64,000 bases of DNA from Mactra quadrangularis (Eukaryota; Mollusca; Bivalvia; Venerida; Mactridae): assembly GCA_025267735.1 (NCBI GenBank), contig CM046303.1:18342403-18406402 (forward strand), written 5' to 3'. This document shows positions 26,201-41,200 of the stretch, in pieces (within the stretch, counting starts at the first letter, position 1; each line of letters starts with the position of its first letter). The notes beneath the pieces are model-generated. The model was not told the origin of the DNA and ran no database searches. It worked only from the letters and a program-made list of their open reading frames with translations. Made by a program: the position numbers and the translations under genes.

Positions 26201-29200
26201 CTAAAATAATCACAACGTATATCACAATGCAAATAATGTAATTTGAACCCAAACATTCAAAATAGTCTATTAATGTTTATACATGTACTTTTAGTACATG
26301 TATAGTTCTATTTCATTAACCAGTCAAAACTTAAATAATTACATGGTTACTTAATCTGTTATTTTTAAATCCTTTCGAACTTGTTATTTCTCCGATATTC
26401 AAATGGCTGCATATATAGTAAGATTATGGATCGGAGGCATGGCAATATACATATTGATCTCCTAAGGATTTGTATTTGCACTTAATTAACTAAAATTTTC
26501 AGCTATACAAACATCATATACCACATACCATTCTCTGGTAGATAGTGCTAAGTTTGCTTTTCAAAAGAATCGGCCAAGTTGGCAAAACTAGTGCTTGTGT
26601 TAACCAGCAATGGTAGATGTATAAACTGTCTATTTTTTATGAATCTGGCAATTGAAAAGGTGTGTAAAACAAAATACCAGCTAGCATGTCCCACTTACTT
26701 GTCTGAGACACAAGTTCATAATAGAATGCACCTAGATGCCATGTGTATGGTCTCACATCAGTTAAACTGTTCACTCTAGATAGCTGACATTTACGTTCTA
26801 ATGGAAAAAATGAGAATGATCGACAAACATAAGACTCTTTTGCTAAACAGAACTTGGCACACTGAAATAGAAAAATAATCAATGTTAATTAAGAACCACA
26901 GTGAAGACAAAGTAACTCACATTACTTTTTTGTACTATGCTTAATAGTTGAAAATATGTCCTTATACTATGAATGTACTATACTTACAATATTAATATTC
27001 TTAGTTTTACTGTTTTTAATCATTCTTGTGCTGAGTAAATATTATTTTTATTCATCAAATAAATTCTATCGATCTATCTAACCTATATTACTGCGATTTA
27101 CAAACATTTCACTATAAAGTCAAGTACATGTAATAGATTGTTTTCATCTTCATACATGTACAAAAATCTACCATGTATTTATTCACTCAAACTAGTAGCC
27201 CTTCAAGTGAGTACATAAAATATAAGCATATTAAAAAGCTCTAGTTCAGCAATAAGAGTATCAATGATGTCAGTTTGGTTACATCAGAGACATACATACT
27301 GTAAAAGATTGCGACAAAAACCACCTTGGTTATTGAAAACTTATACGTTTTGTGAAGATTTTTAGTCTCAAATGCTTAATTTGAGAATAAAAAAGTCCCT
27401 TTATTAAGACCATTTCGCAGCTGAAACCAATGATTTTGCTGGTCCTAATAGAAGAACTATATAGAATCTACCGTAACCACCAAGAGTTAGGAACCATTTT
27501 CATTTTGTAAGCCTTGTTCTCAGGTTTTATTAGAAATTTGATTACCATTTATTTTTAAATGTTTTTAATTTTTGCTGATTTTTTTTGGTTTTGGTACCAT
27601 TTGTAGTTGAGATTATCAAAGCAGCTTAAAATCTATGTTTTACAAAAGAATTACATTGAGTTTGGTTTTGGAGACTTTGGGATTTCAGATGCTGAATCTT
27701 ATCAATGAGATGCATTCAAGAAACTTGTTTTTAGTTAATCATCAGCCATATTGAATATATTAGAAATAATGACACTACTGAAAACAATCTATTAATACAA
27801 TCTAAAATTTTCATCAAATTTCCTTTGTCTCCAAACTTTTGGTAGGTACTGTATATCTCCCATTACATTTAGACATGTTAATGATGAAAGATGAAATGTT
27901 AAACTTACAGTCTCATTTGACGTGCCTATATGTGTTTCCACGACATATTCATCAGATAATGTACGATTTGATTTTACTTCAAACTGGTTAATTTTGTAGT
28001 CTGAAAATAGCATTGTTATTAAGATATAATCATAATTGAGGTATGTGTACAAGTATTTCATGATTAAATACATTCTTTTTGAAAATTGTGATTGAGCTTG
28101 TTTCATAGCTCTGCGTCATTTACATTAGCCATAACTATTAATGCTTCCTCACATATAATAGTACGGCTGTCACGATATACCGGTATACCAGTATACTGCT
28201 ATAGGCAGCTTTGGCAATATGTACTGCGGTATGATTTTAACCTACCGGTATTTGGCAATGTTTTTTATTGGAAAATTCTTTGCGAAATCAAAGTAGCGAA
28301 ACATCAGTTTGTCCATTGTTCATTCCATCTAACTTTAAGTTACAAGAATTAAACTGATTTGGGTGCGTCACAGTCTTAGATGACCATATATACTTAAAGA
28401 GGCTAGATTCTATCAGTAGCTGCAAGTAAGATTTGCATTGTTTCTGTTAAATACAGCGGATGTACAACGAATCTAAAAGCCCACAATATATTGTGGTACG
28501 TACCGTGATACGATGCCAGTGTATTGCAGTATATCGCAGTACGCTTCTGGCGTATCGTGACAGCCCTATGTAATAGTCTGTGTTTAGATTAGCTGGACAG
28601 TTAAAATGCCCCTATATCTTATACAGATTTATTTCAATAACACAACAATCTATTAGCTTACCCAATGTGTTATTGAACAGAACAGAACAGAACAGAACAT
28701 ACACTTTATTTGCTCTCACCAAGATACATGGTACATAAGAACAAATGAATACAACATAATACAAATATTAACATAGATCAAATGACATACAGACAAAAAA
28801 TATATATACATACATACACCTCTCTTACTCATTCACACTTACAACCTAAAACACTAAGAGACTATGAAAGAAATTATAGTTTCAATAAATAAAAAGAAAA
28901 AATAATTTTTTATATATAAATGCTATGCTGCATAAATAGTAGCCAAGCTGTGACACAAGTCCCTCATAGCTCATTAAGATTGAAATTAATATTTCAACAA
29001 TCAATCTCTTCGATTGGTAATCAGAATTTTCATCGAAAGGCCATTACAACATAATTTTATGTATATATTTATTGAAATTTCAAATTTTACCGGTTTTATC
29101 AACATGTTCTGTCATTTATTTAACAGCTTTCCAGGTTTTTTTACAAGTATATAAGGTCATTACGCTTCTACAAGGAGCTGATGACTTCTAACAATATGAT

Positions 29201-32200
29201 TGGGCACTAAACATTTTCTTCAACTATCATAGAATGGCATGACCTGAAACCTGATATCAAACCTATATTACCAGATCCAATGATATGTGTTCTATTCATT
29301 GACCAGGACCGCAGGTAGCATAAACAAAGTAAGTATTAATATCTTACCACAGTTCTGTTCATCTTCAGCAAAATCACAATCTGGTTCATGATCACAATGC
29401 CATTGGTCACCAATACATCTATATCAGAAAAATATATTTGATGAATCATGAGGCAAAACTGATACAAATAGGTCAGTGCAAAACAAATAGAACTACATGC
29501 TGCAAGCAAAGAAGGAAGTTGATTAGTTTGAGCTGACCTGTTGATATGTTCATTTTCAATACCATTTGTTTTTTATGTAATATTTTACATTTATTTGATA
29601 TCATCATTTTTTTCAGTATTTATCCCAAATTATGGTGGCAAGCTCAAGTAAAGTTTTCACTGACTTGTTTTTAATAGCACTTGCTTACCCTTTCGTTATA
29701 AAACAAAACAGAGGAATAACAACGTAATGGTAGGTGATGACTAGCTGCAACCAAAAATCAAAACAAGATTGACGTTTTACACAGTAGACAATAGAGAAAG
29801 ACTAACAAGAAACGTACACAGAACAAAAGATTGAACCTCACTACTGTATGAATACAATGTATATGAATATATGATTAAAACAGAGGAGCTCAGTCCCATA
29901 ATTATTTTAAGATTAATGATATTTACACCAAAACAAACCGGAAAAGTCACGGATGTTTTTCTCATGGATATATTTGCCTTACAAAAATGTTTAGCCCCCT
30001 ATATACGAAAATACTTCCCATGACACTATAATATAAATTGTACTCACTTTGAACTTCTTGAACAGAAAAACTTTCTATCAGGACAATCAGGAACACCTGT
30101 TAAAACAAATATGAGATTAATTAAATAATACAAGAAAATCCCCTACAAAAACCAAGTATTTGTATGGACAATCATTCATAAACAGTTATCGCCAACAAGA
30201 CAAGTAAAAATAATAAAACAGTAAAGCAGATAAATTCATACAAGAATCTTATCAATATAATAGCAACTATTCTAAGCTAAATAAGTCACAAAATTGTTTA
30301 TCATTGGTTAGTAAGGTGTCAATATATTAAATTAATTTTAGCTCCTTGTTAAATATTACTTCAAATAATTTTGATTGCTCAATTAAACCTTTGATGTTCT
30401 ATCTGAACTGAGAGCAATTATTTTTTTCTTAATTGGAAAACTTCCTATATTTTGCAACCAGTGAGTTCATTAAATATTGATAAGTTGACATAAGAATGAG
30501 ACAAACATTGCATTAAATACACTGTAACAGCACCTACAAATAGCATATTATCTTACATTTGATAAAAATGACTTTTTTACTTTGCCAGAAGAGACACACT
30601 ATTTCTACCTCCTCAGAGAGAGTGCCAGATAGTGTACAGTTAAAGAACAACCATCATTTTAGCACTAGCCAAATTAATCATGTTTAATAGTAATGGACAA
30701 AATTAACTAGTTCAACTATATGAAATCAGTAGTTCTCATGGGCTCAAATAAATTTTATCTTGGTTCCAGGCTAGTGGGTTAAGGTATTGATTAAAAGAAA
30801 ATAGGCCTAGCAACATATGACTGTAAAATTATACAAAAATTTTCAAGTATTATTGCATCAGACAAATCAATAACAAGACATGTAATGTGGAAACCACATT
30901 AAAGCCGGATTTTCATCAAGATCTGACCATAAATTACACAGATATCCAACATATTAAAAACTTAAATGCAAAAAATACAAAGGAAAATAATCCATAATAA
31001 AGCCAGGTAGAGTTGAGGTTACTTTCAAATTCAAAATGCAGTCATTGTATGAAATTTCATAAAGATCTGACAATAAATGGCAGAAATATATAGTAAAGAA
31101 AAAACTTAAACATAATTGTTAACAACACTGGACGACCACCCACCCACCTGTCCGAGTTTCGCAGAACTATAAGCCGATTTTTTTTCATTGAAAATCTTGC
31201 TAAAACTCTTACTTGTAGTGGTTGTAATAACAGGAGCTTGGGTTGTAGGAACATCCTCATTAGAACATTCAGGTATAGGACAAAATCCAAACTTTCCATA
31301 ATTTATATAACACCATGGTCTTACATCACCATCTGGATTACGACAGTAATTATGTCCTTCAAGTCCCTATAATAAACAGACGTCAGATGCACAAAATAAT
31401 ATAATTTAATCATAAAGTATCAATCTATCTTAAAACAACAAAGCTTGAGTCAACTTATCTCAATTGTTAATTGTCACATGTCTGAAAATATGTCATTTAA
31501 TGAAAATGAAATGTCTTCTTCTCTCTGACCCCCTCTCCCTTCTTTATTCCCTCCCAATATCCTGTTTAATACCTATTTATATATCATGTTTCATAAATGT
31601 TTTGTTTTGTTTTGTTCAATTCAGCCTTGCATAATCATTGTGCATGTTGTTTTTTTTCATACTTCCAACTGTAAATATGTTATTTTGTAAAATACCGCCA
31701 AAATTATTCTTGGGAGAAACTTAGTTTATCACATGATATTTGTTCAATAATTACTCTACACAAACACAGATATCTATCTTCATCAAACAGAAGTACTGTA
31801 ATGAGTATTTAAATCAGTGGAATTCATGTATACATGTGCCACAGACAATTAAGTAAAATTAACAATAAAAAATGAATGACAGATAAATACCTTGTCAGGA
31901 TATAACTCAGGTGTATGTATGCCAGAATCTGACCATTTCATACAAGGTGTACCTTTCTCAGTACTAGCATGAGTTCCTCTATATGTCACTCCATTTTCTA
32001 CATAACATTCTTGAAAAAAATCAAAATATTATATAGTACAAAAATTACAAAACTAAAAATAAGTACATTAAATCTTAAAAGAGTCATATTTTTGTACATG
32101 TGTTTTTTTTTAAATAAGATGCAACATCAAAGCTAAATATCACAATTATGTTCAGTTTATCACAATTATTTTTTGGCGCTGTGAAAATTACAACGTGGGT

Positions 32201-35200
32201 TACACACCATATAAGAAGTGTTTAATGATATCGACTGGATATTACGTCAGAGAGCCACTATCATATCAGCAGGCACTATCACATGTAATGGCCTGCTATA
32301 TTTTTATACGTAAAGAAGAAGCAATGGACCTATCCATGACTTTACCTATTAGCATATTCAACAATTGTTTACAGTTATATTTTGTCCCACAAACAAGGTG
32401 TAAACAAAAGAGCACATGGTTATATTTGTGGGTAAATGTATTGTTATTCAATTAAAAAGGTCGCACTCGGAATGGTCAATTTTATGTAAGGTATAGTTTG
32501 TTTTTTCGAAACTGTCAAAACATGAATAATTTCAAGGTGACTTCGTGTTCTTTGTCTAACACTAATATTGTGATAGTGTGTATTCAAATAACCGTGAAAT
32601 TATTCCAACTTTGACAGTTGAGAAAAAACGGACTATATAATATATTGAAATAAATACCATTCTCTGCTTTAAAAGTTGTTCCTTCAACTGCTTGGTTGAT
32701 TATCTCCCTTGTTTGTTCACACAAGTAGCGGAAACCATTTTTCATTTTCTTCTTTTTACGAGCACAAACATTGTCATCCCAAAATAAATAATTTACATCC
32801 ATTAAACCTTGTGATTTATCAGGATGAAGAAAGAAATTTGTTAAATAAAGACATTTATCTCTCTTCTTCCCATTTGGTTCTGAGTTCTTGTTGCCTGGCA
32901 ACCAACCTATAAGTAAGATATTTTATTTCTATATATTTTTTATTTAATGTGACGTCATCTATATTTTATATTGACCTCATACAGGACTGAATCATCATCA
33001 CTTATTTTTAAACAATTATGGTAAAATTATTTATTTTTCTGAGTTAGAATCAAAATAGCACACATTTTTTATACATAGTAGTAGAATAAAATGTTGTCAT
33101 TTTTAAATAATAATACTAATAATAATAAATAATATATACTAATCTTACAGCACTCACCATTTAAAATTGGACCATTAAAGGGATATACAGGCACATGTCT
33201 GTGCCAAAAGTATAGAACCATGTTTAGTCTTTAAAACAGTATTAAGAACGTAAGAAATCACATACTTATAACATTTGTTACTTATAACATTCAACTGAAC
33301 GAATTAAAACATGTGACATACACATTGTTGAAAACGAAAGTAGGATACTGAGGGAATTTCCAAGCTATTCATATATTTGTTTATGTCGTACTTGCTGAAA
33401 CATTTTCAGTGGTCGCTTCTTGTCTTTTCAACATTCTTAGGTGGTTAGGATGTATTTTCATAGAATTATACTAATGTTGCCCAATAACAAGCTCTAGTAT
33501 CTTCTTATCAGTAAATGCATATTTTAACTATACTCTATTTTAGCTAACCTGACCCACGTGGGTCTAGTTAGGAAACACCCCAAATATTACGAGAAAATAA
33601 AGAAATAGTTTGCCAAGTAATATAACAGTGTGTCTGTTGCATTCACAGTTATAAAAAACATGATTTAAAATCAGGAAATACATGTATTAGGTTGAACTTT
33701 TGCCTGCATATCCCCTTAACAGTTTCAACGATAAATGTTGCAAGTAAAACCCTAACAAAATAACTGTGCCCAGAATGTTCTTAGAATAGTAAAGCTAAAA
33801 ATACAGATGAAGAGGATGTGGCCAAGGGTTTATGATGTGTGATTAGTAATTGTTGGATAGCCAGCTCTGTGTTGATTTGAATCACATAAAAATATCCTAA
33901 TGTTTCTTTGAGCAAGATAAAGTATCCTACTAGCTCAGTACTGGTGGACCATAAATGGGACTCGAAAGTGATAAATCTAAGTTGTAAGAACTTGTTTTAC
34001 AATCAAGCTAAAATAAATTAGTATTAACTTCACAATCAAGCTAAAATGAATTCGTATTAACACAAAAATACATATTGTCCAAACCTGGAAACCATTTATA
34101 GTAATGTATAGACTTTGAAGAAGTGCTTTCATAAGATGATGATGATGATCGACTGCTGTGTCGTCTGCTGCTGCTAGAACTAGATGTTGACCTGATTACC
34201 TTCTCCCAATACCAAGTATCAGATTTCTTGATGCCACCAGTTATTATTGGCTCTGAAATAAACAAAGTATTTAAATAGGTTATTGCATTAGTTTGACACC
34301 AGAAAAATTTGCTCACATAATAAAAAAGCAAACAACACATTAAAACACCATTAACAATTGCAGTTTAAAGATAAATAATACATATACACATTAAAAAAAT
34401 TGAAATAAAATTGTATATCAATAATTGTTTCATGTTTTACAGTGAAATGGGGTGTTATTCAATAAAAATATATGATAAAAATATAAAATCTAATATTCTA
34501 ATATAGGCACATACGTTTTCACTATATTAAACGTGACACCATTTATATTTTTTATATTTATATCCAACATACCTAACTATAATTGGAAGTAATCAATAAT
34601 TTGGATGTAAATACTAATATACCTACAGTAAATGAAATCATATGATTATCCAAATTTATTTTATCTAAATTTCAAGAAATTCATCCTTACGGCATAATTG
34701 TGAGCAATGTTAACATTTTACGTTCAATGTAAATTATGCGATACACATTATAGTGTATTTCCAAGATCCAGAAGAAAAATCGATATAAACCAAGAAAGTG
34801 ACGTAATACGGAGATTGATAACCTTTGGATTGAAAGATCAAAGAATGCCGACGACGTAACAACTCGTTCGAGGGGCAATATCATTGAAGTTATGAAATGT
34901 TAGTCGGTATTCTTTCTATCTATAAATATCTAACAACTGTAATCGTAGTTACAACAATTAAGCAAAACATCAAATTGTCAATGTTCGTTTGATAAAAAAA
35001 TTCGGTAAATAGGCATAATCTTAATTTACACGTTGTGTGTATTCTGCGAGCGATACAAACTCTTAGATTTTTATGTCGTCTTATAGGTGTTAATGAGGAA
35101 TTCACAGATTAATAAAAAAATTCAAAATTCAAGGACTTTTTCCGCTTTTTTAAAGATTTTAAGAAGCAAAATTAAATGACTTTCCAGGACCTGTGCGAAC

Positions 35201-38200
35201 CATGAAACCATTAATTTTATTAAAGTAAAATTAATTGTGAACACAATGTTCTCAGTAAGATTTTGTGGAATAGGCTCTAACAGAAAAGTAATAGGCTTTC
35301 TAGAGGAGCCTGAGGGCTATTTTTTCTCTCTTTTTTATTTTTTGCATATTTTTTATCAGGCCTTTTAATCTTTATTACTGGCCGTTTGGGTCGATAGTCG
35401 ACAGGTTTTCTCTAATTGATAATTTACAATTGTATTAGTCAATTAACGCTAACTAGTTTGCAAATATTTTATCAATTTTGACTCGATCATCATCATAATA
35501 TACATGATACATGTGCATATATGTATTTCTCGCCCTTTTGTCTGTCTCCATAATAAGTTGTCTTGACGATCGTCGGACCTTCGGATAAAAGGTGTGAAAT
35601 CAATAATTTTCATTTCGTAGGAACCAAAATTTTAGTTTGGATTATCCATGATATTCGGATAACCCATTTCGGATAAAGCGGACTTTTTTATTATATTTAA
35701 TATAGCAAAATGTTCGGGATCGGACGTTCGTTTCGGATAATCCATGATATACGTTCGATCCGATTTCAGATAATCGAGATTTAACTGTATATGTTATTTC
35801 TTAATCAAAAGATGAAGAGGAGAAATGATGTCGGGTTATGTGTCGCGGGTTTAGCCCAAAACAGTAATAAGTCAATATAAGAAGAGTGAGTTATGACCGT
35901 TTTGCACTAAACCTGCGATTTGTTTTCATCTGTGCATGCCTGTGAGTTGGCCAAGTCTATGATAATACAGCCTTCAATTATACATTTTTTTTATATTTTT
36001 GCTTACCTCCTGGAATGTTACCAAAAACTATCGACAGGAAATGATTTTCAGCCTCAGTTTCAATATTAACAAGATGGCCGCCAATAGCAGTACATTTGTT
36101 TACAGCAAACTCTCTCTGTGTAGTTGTTATATTAGATAAATAGTAACAACCATCTGTACCAGCAATCCAGCCATCAGGACAACCTGAACAAGATGAGTAA
36201 TGTTAAAATTGTAGTCAGTCTGAATGCAATTCGTTTACTGACAGAAGTACATGGATTAGTACTATTGTAAGAGCACACAACTTCTAAACAATTGTCTCTG
36301 GGTTGATAATGGCATGAACCTTTCCATAAACATTAGACTACAATAGTATCTCTATCTTACAGGGAGGTGTTTTGGTCTCCTTCCTAGCTAACAAGTTTTG
36401 ATAAAAAGCTTGCCGAAGAAGGCTGTTTTTTAGCTAATGTTAGGTAATCCAAGAGACATAAATTCTAAAAAAAAGACTAAATTCCTCAAATTTCACACAC
36501 TTAGAAAAACAATGTACTTATTTATACAAATGAAATAGAAAAAATAATAATAGGTATTATAGTCATAACAGGAGAAGAGATATCAAGGGAAAATGTTTTT
36601 TTCTGATACGGAGTAACTGTAAGGTTTACCTGTATTATGTGTACAAGATACTCCAGCCAGTTCTGTGGTGTCACAGTTACTTGTATGTTCATAATAACAA
36701 TTCAATATACTATGTTCATTCCCTAGACAATTTACATCATCCATCAATATATCAGAGCTATTCCATTGACTTGTACCATACACTGATTTGTGAGTAAAAG
36801 AGTCGGCACCACTACAAAACACAACATTTAATATAAACATGGATGAGAACTTAAGTTCTTCTGTACCTGGAACTTCCTGAACTTTATAATTTTGGCAGCA
36901 TTTTCAGTATCTTTTCAGGTACCAAAAATCCTGGTGCCCTTTCCGGTCAAGGTCTCTTTTGTTTCTTTGAGAGCATAATTGTAAGTTACCAATACTTTGA
37001 ATTAGAATGAACAGATTACCTCTACCAGTGTGAGATTACAGTGAGTTGAAGTTAGCAATCTCAACCACTCAGCTAAAATCAAAGGGTTAAAAAAGAACAA
37101 CACAATAGACCTAATTTAGAACTCTCGGACAAGAGTAATGAATTTTGTTCTGTTCGTTTCTGGAGTTTTCAATCAGTGCACAGACAGTGCAAACAATGTT
37201 TTTTGCACATTGTTGCTGAAAAGAACATAGCACGTTTTCCCAATATAACTAACCTTTCAAATCCTAATTGTCTACAGGCAACATTGGCATCCCTGTTATC
37301 CCAATATAACTTACCCTTCAAATCCTAATTGTCTAAAACCAATATTGGCATCCATGTTATCCCATTGTAACTTACAATCAATATTGGCATCCATGTTATT
37401 CCAATGTTATTTACCTTTCAAATCCTAATTGTCTACAAGCAATATTGGCATCTACGTAATACCAATCATCATCACAAACTGGTCCCCATTTGTTTCTAAC
37501 ATATACTTCAACATTACCATTAACAAATGTACGATTAGATTCACCACCCAATCTAAAATTTAAACAGTTAGTTTGATTTTTTTTTAATTTCTGGTATCAG
37601 CAGTCAATTAAAGATGCTTTACATTAGTTAACTAGCTGTCTCTTTCAATCTGACTTGCTTATGGAAAATCTGGCTGTTTCGTTATGAGGGTCACATTCCG
37701 GCAACCTTTTCTCATTATAATACTCATGACGCAATCATTATGTTTAGTAACTTGTTTACACCGTCAATGTCAGGCAAGGAAAAGAGACGTCCAATCACAG
37801 CCTGTAAACAACAACACTGTCAAATAAGCTTACAAACTTAGGTTTAAAAATAGATATTATCAAATTAAGTGCTAATAATAGTGTTTCTTCTAGATGTAAG
37901 CTATGAATTGATTGGTCGACACAAAGGTCATCTTGACATGACCCTCCGAGTGAAATCCTTAGAGATCATGTATGGCAGCAGTCTATAGGATATCTGTTTA
38001 TAGAGATTGATGTCTTTTCAATCCTAATATTGATGGTCAATGTATGGTGTAGTTGAAAATACATACTGTTTTAACAACAGTCACCACTAGTCAATTTTAA
38101 AGAAAACAAGCACAAAACATAAATACATTCACTATTTTATGACATGCAAAAAAAAACAATATTTATTGACCTTATTCTCTGTCCACTCACAGGTGGTAAA

Positions 38201-41200
38201 TATTCAACATCTGAATTTCTTCCTTCATGTCGACCCCCACCACGACCTCTACCACGCCTATCTTCATCTTTATCCTCCTTGTTTTTTCGTCCTCCATGAC
38301 CACGTCTACCACCCTGTTCAATTGTGATACAAATGACAATTATGAATTATGGGTAAGCCATAGTATTGATGATTATATAACGAACATTTTGTGATAAATT
38401 GATGAAAAATTGATGATTTTACACCAATATATAATGTGTAATTCATTGTTTTGTTAATTTTACACTGATGTTTGATGGGCGAGTGGCCAGGCCCTTCAAA
38501 TAAGGTTTCCTGATCAATTACCAGTACTTGCCTTTGTCTAAGTCTACCTTTGTGAAGAAGCCCACAACTTCAATCTTAAGAAGTAAAATCAACATTTAAC
38601 TTAAGGGTTTGATAAACAACACAATGAAACTAACTACTTGATTCTAAATTACTTCCTTAACACTTCACCATACTGCAGGTTTTCTTAACCTGTCTCCATA
38701 GTAACTAATAACCTTCAGTTACTACTTGTAGTCAATAGTTATAAAGTTCGTACAAAAAAAAACAAATGTGTTTGTAAACATTAAATTTGAACCAATCCAT
38801 TCCTGAGGTAGGCAGTAATGAAAATAATAGTTGTAAAATTTATTTTTACAAAATTAGTGCGGCGAATAAACTACCACCTCTTGGTCAATCATGCTTGTAA
38901 TGGTAGAACGCATTACCATTACTCCAACAATACACTCATACAACATATTAAAATATTATAATTAATTGTTATCCAGAGCATCCCCTGTCGTGGATTAGTT
39001 TCAGGGCCGGTCTAGAGGAGCCGTTAGTGTGGGGTGCACGGTTGGGATGGGTCGGGAGGCGTAACCCCTCCCGAAAACGAGGAAAAATTTTGAATTTTTG
39101 CATGTCAAACTCTCAAATAATGAATTTTATGCAAACTTTGCAGAGCAAGTGGGCAAGTGCTTATTTCTAACACTGCTTTTAAAGGTAAAAATGAAGATTA
39201 AACTTAGTATATTAAATTACATTCTAAGGAAAGCATCGTTGATGGGTCGGGAGGGGTATCCCCCCTGACGAAAAAATGATGTCCACAAAGCAAATTTGAG
39301 CACTTTTGGGCAAACATAAGGAAAAATTTAGCGCTATTATTAAGTTTTTATATCGCCTGTGTCCGTTTTTGTTCGTTTAAATCTTATTTGTTTGCTTGAT
39401 AAACCCTTCTCGTATCGCATTGTTTTCAAGAAATAAGAATTAACTAAAATTCATTCTTTTTTATTTAAAATGTCGAGAATTTTATAAAAAATGCATTTGG
39501 TTACTTGTATAAAATCACCGAATGCAATGAGAAAAATGGCCGAATTTACATAAAAATCGCCAAATTACGATATATTTTTGTAAATAATGGGGCTTAATTT
39601 ATTGTGTTGAAAACCATCGTAATTGTGAGTTTTTTTTCGGACGTTTGCAGCGGATTTACAAAAATGGTTGCTAGGACGATTCAAAACGTGCAAATCTGCC
39701 GATCCGCTGAAGAATGATATTTTTGGATTCTTTTGGAAAAAATCATAAGGAATACAAGTATTTAAAACACAAATTGATATAAAATAAAAGCAATGACTTA
39801 TAAATTAATGAAACACAAGCCTATGAATTTATCATTTGATAATAAATGTTTCACCACTGATTAATTTTAGTCTTTTTTTTTGTAAAAAAACTTGTTGGGG
39901 AGGTCACTCGGATTTTCTCCGTCTAACTTGCATGAAAAACGCCAATGTCTTCCATAAAATAATTGTAGGCTCAATCACTCTTTAAAAGTTAATCGGATTT
40001 ATAAGACCGTTATTTTAATATATATAAAAAAGCATTACAATCGCGCATGTTTTCGAAATTATCTAAGTTCGAGTATCATTATACATGTAGTGACGTAAAA
40101 ATGCACCCGACTAGCTGTCCTCGTCTTTTCGCCGTCTAACTTACTATGGAACACGCCGATGATATCCACTAATAAACAAGATAACAGAGTCCACAATAAG
40201 CAAATTTATGCCTCGTTACCATGGTAACTTCATTGGCGATGGTATGGAATATACTGTTGAGGTATGTGAAATATAGACAATATACATAGCTATTGCTATT
40301 GATGTGTCTGCAAAGACGGAGCATACACTTGCACGATCATTGATTTGAACGCTTGATAAGGCCTGATCCGGGTACCCTGAGATGCTTGAATGTATCGATT
40401 TAGATCAGTATCTATTTTAAAAGATCGGATGAATGATTTTATAGTTAAATTGATCTAAAAGTTGAGTTGATATTGCTTTGATGGTGCCGATTTAGTGCCC
40501 TTTTCATCGTATGAGTGTCAATATCAAGTTGTGGGACCAGGTGGGGGCACGTGCCTCCTGTGCCCTCCCCCGGTAAATCCGGGCCTGCAGTTTATTATAT
40601 AGTTTATATAAAAAGTGTTTTGTTTTTTGTACGAACTATAAGTACATGTGTTTTCTAATAAGGCGACATCACTTTTTGTAAGTATTTCAATATAATGACC
40701 TAGCTTCCGCCACTTGACATTTTACTTGCTACTCTCAACAATGGAGGTACAATAGGTTTACAGAAAAATAGTCTTATTGTTCAGCATTAAGGACTTTGTT
40801 AAAGTTAAAATTACAGAAAGGTACCTTTTAGTACCGACCCCCAAAAAATTGGTTAGGGTAAATGCAGTGCTAAAAATATCATAATGTATAATCATCCCAC
40901 TTGCCTGAAATCTTTTGGACCAGGCAATATTATCGTAGGTACTTCACATCACCAGTGAATACAGAAATAAATACGTTATTTTCTATGCAAGTTTCCTTGT
41001 AACACCAACGACTTCCTTGAATAGACTTAATCGGGAATTTAAATTTATGGGGTTTTCCGTCCGTGCACAGGCAGTACAAACAAAATTTTTTACACATGAT
41101 TGCTAAACAGCACGAACTATGGATTAAATCCTATTGTTTTTTACACGTGTTTTCATTGTAACGGTGAAAGTTTGTACCGGAGGGGAAAACCAAAATATTT

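Larger units (their letters stand above)
489..28161. repeat. Duplicated unit, copy A
   Basis: Paralogous to about 41001-63990. Order and orientation of gene 0 exon 1, the Pro/Gln/Gly-rich exon, the LINE relic, and protease exons 25 to 12 are the same in both copies. The left end of detectable homology falls inside a MITE-like repeat (288-900). Confidence 0.9.
32907..36006. other. Gene 1 introns 5 and 6 around the Ser/Arg-rich exon
   Basis: Contains exon 6 (34085-34252) and the pogo-like fragment near 35.6 kb. Otherwise AT-rich with short AAT runs (33110-33140). No additional exon recognised. Confidence 0.5.

Noticed and set aside
38139..38327. Plus-strand frame over exon 2
   Set aside because: Opposite strand of the Gly/Arg-rich exon, which is supported by splice phase and neighbours.
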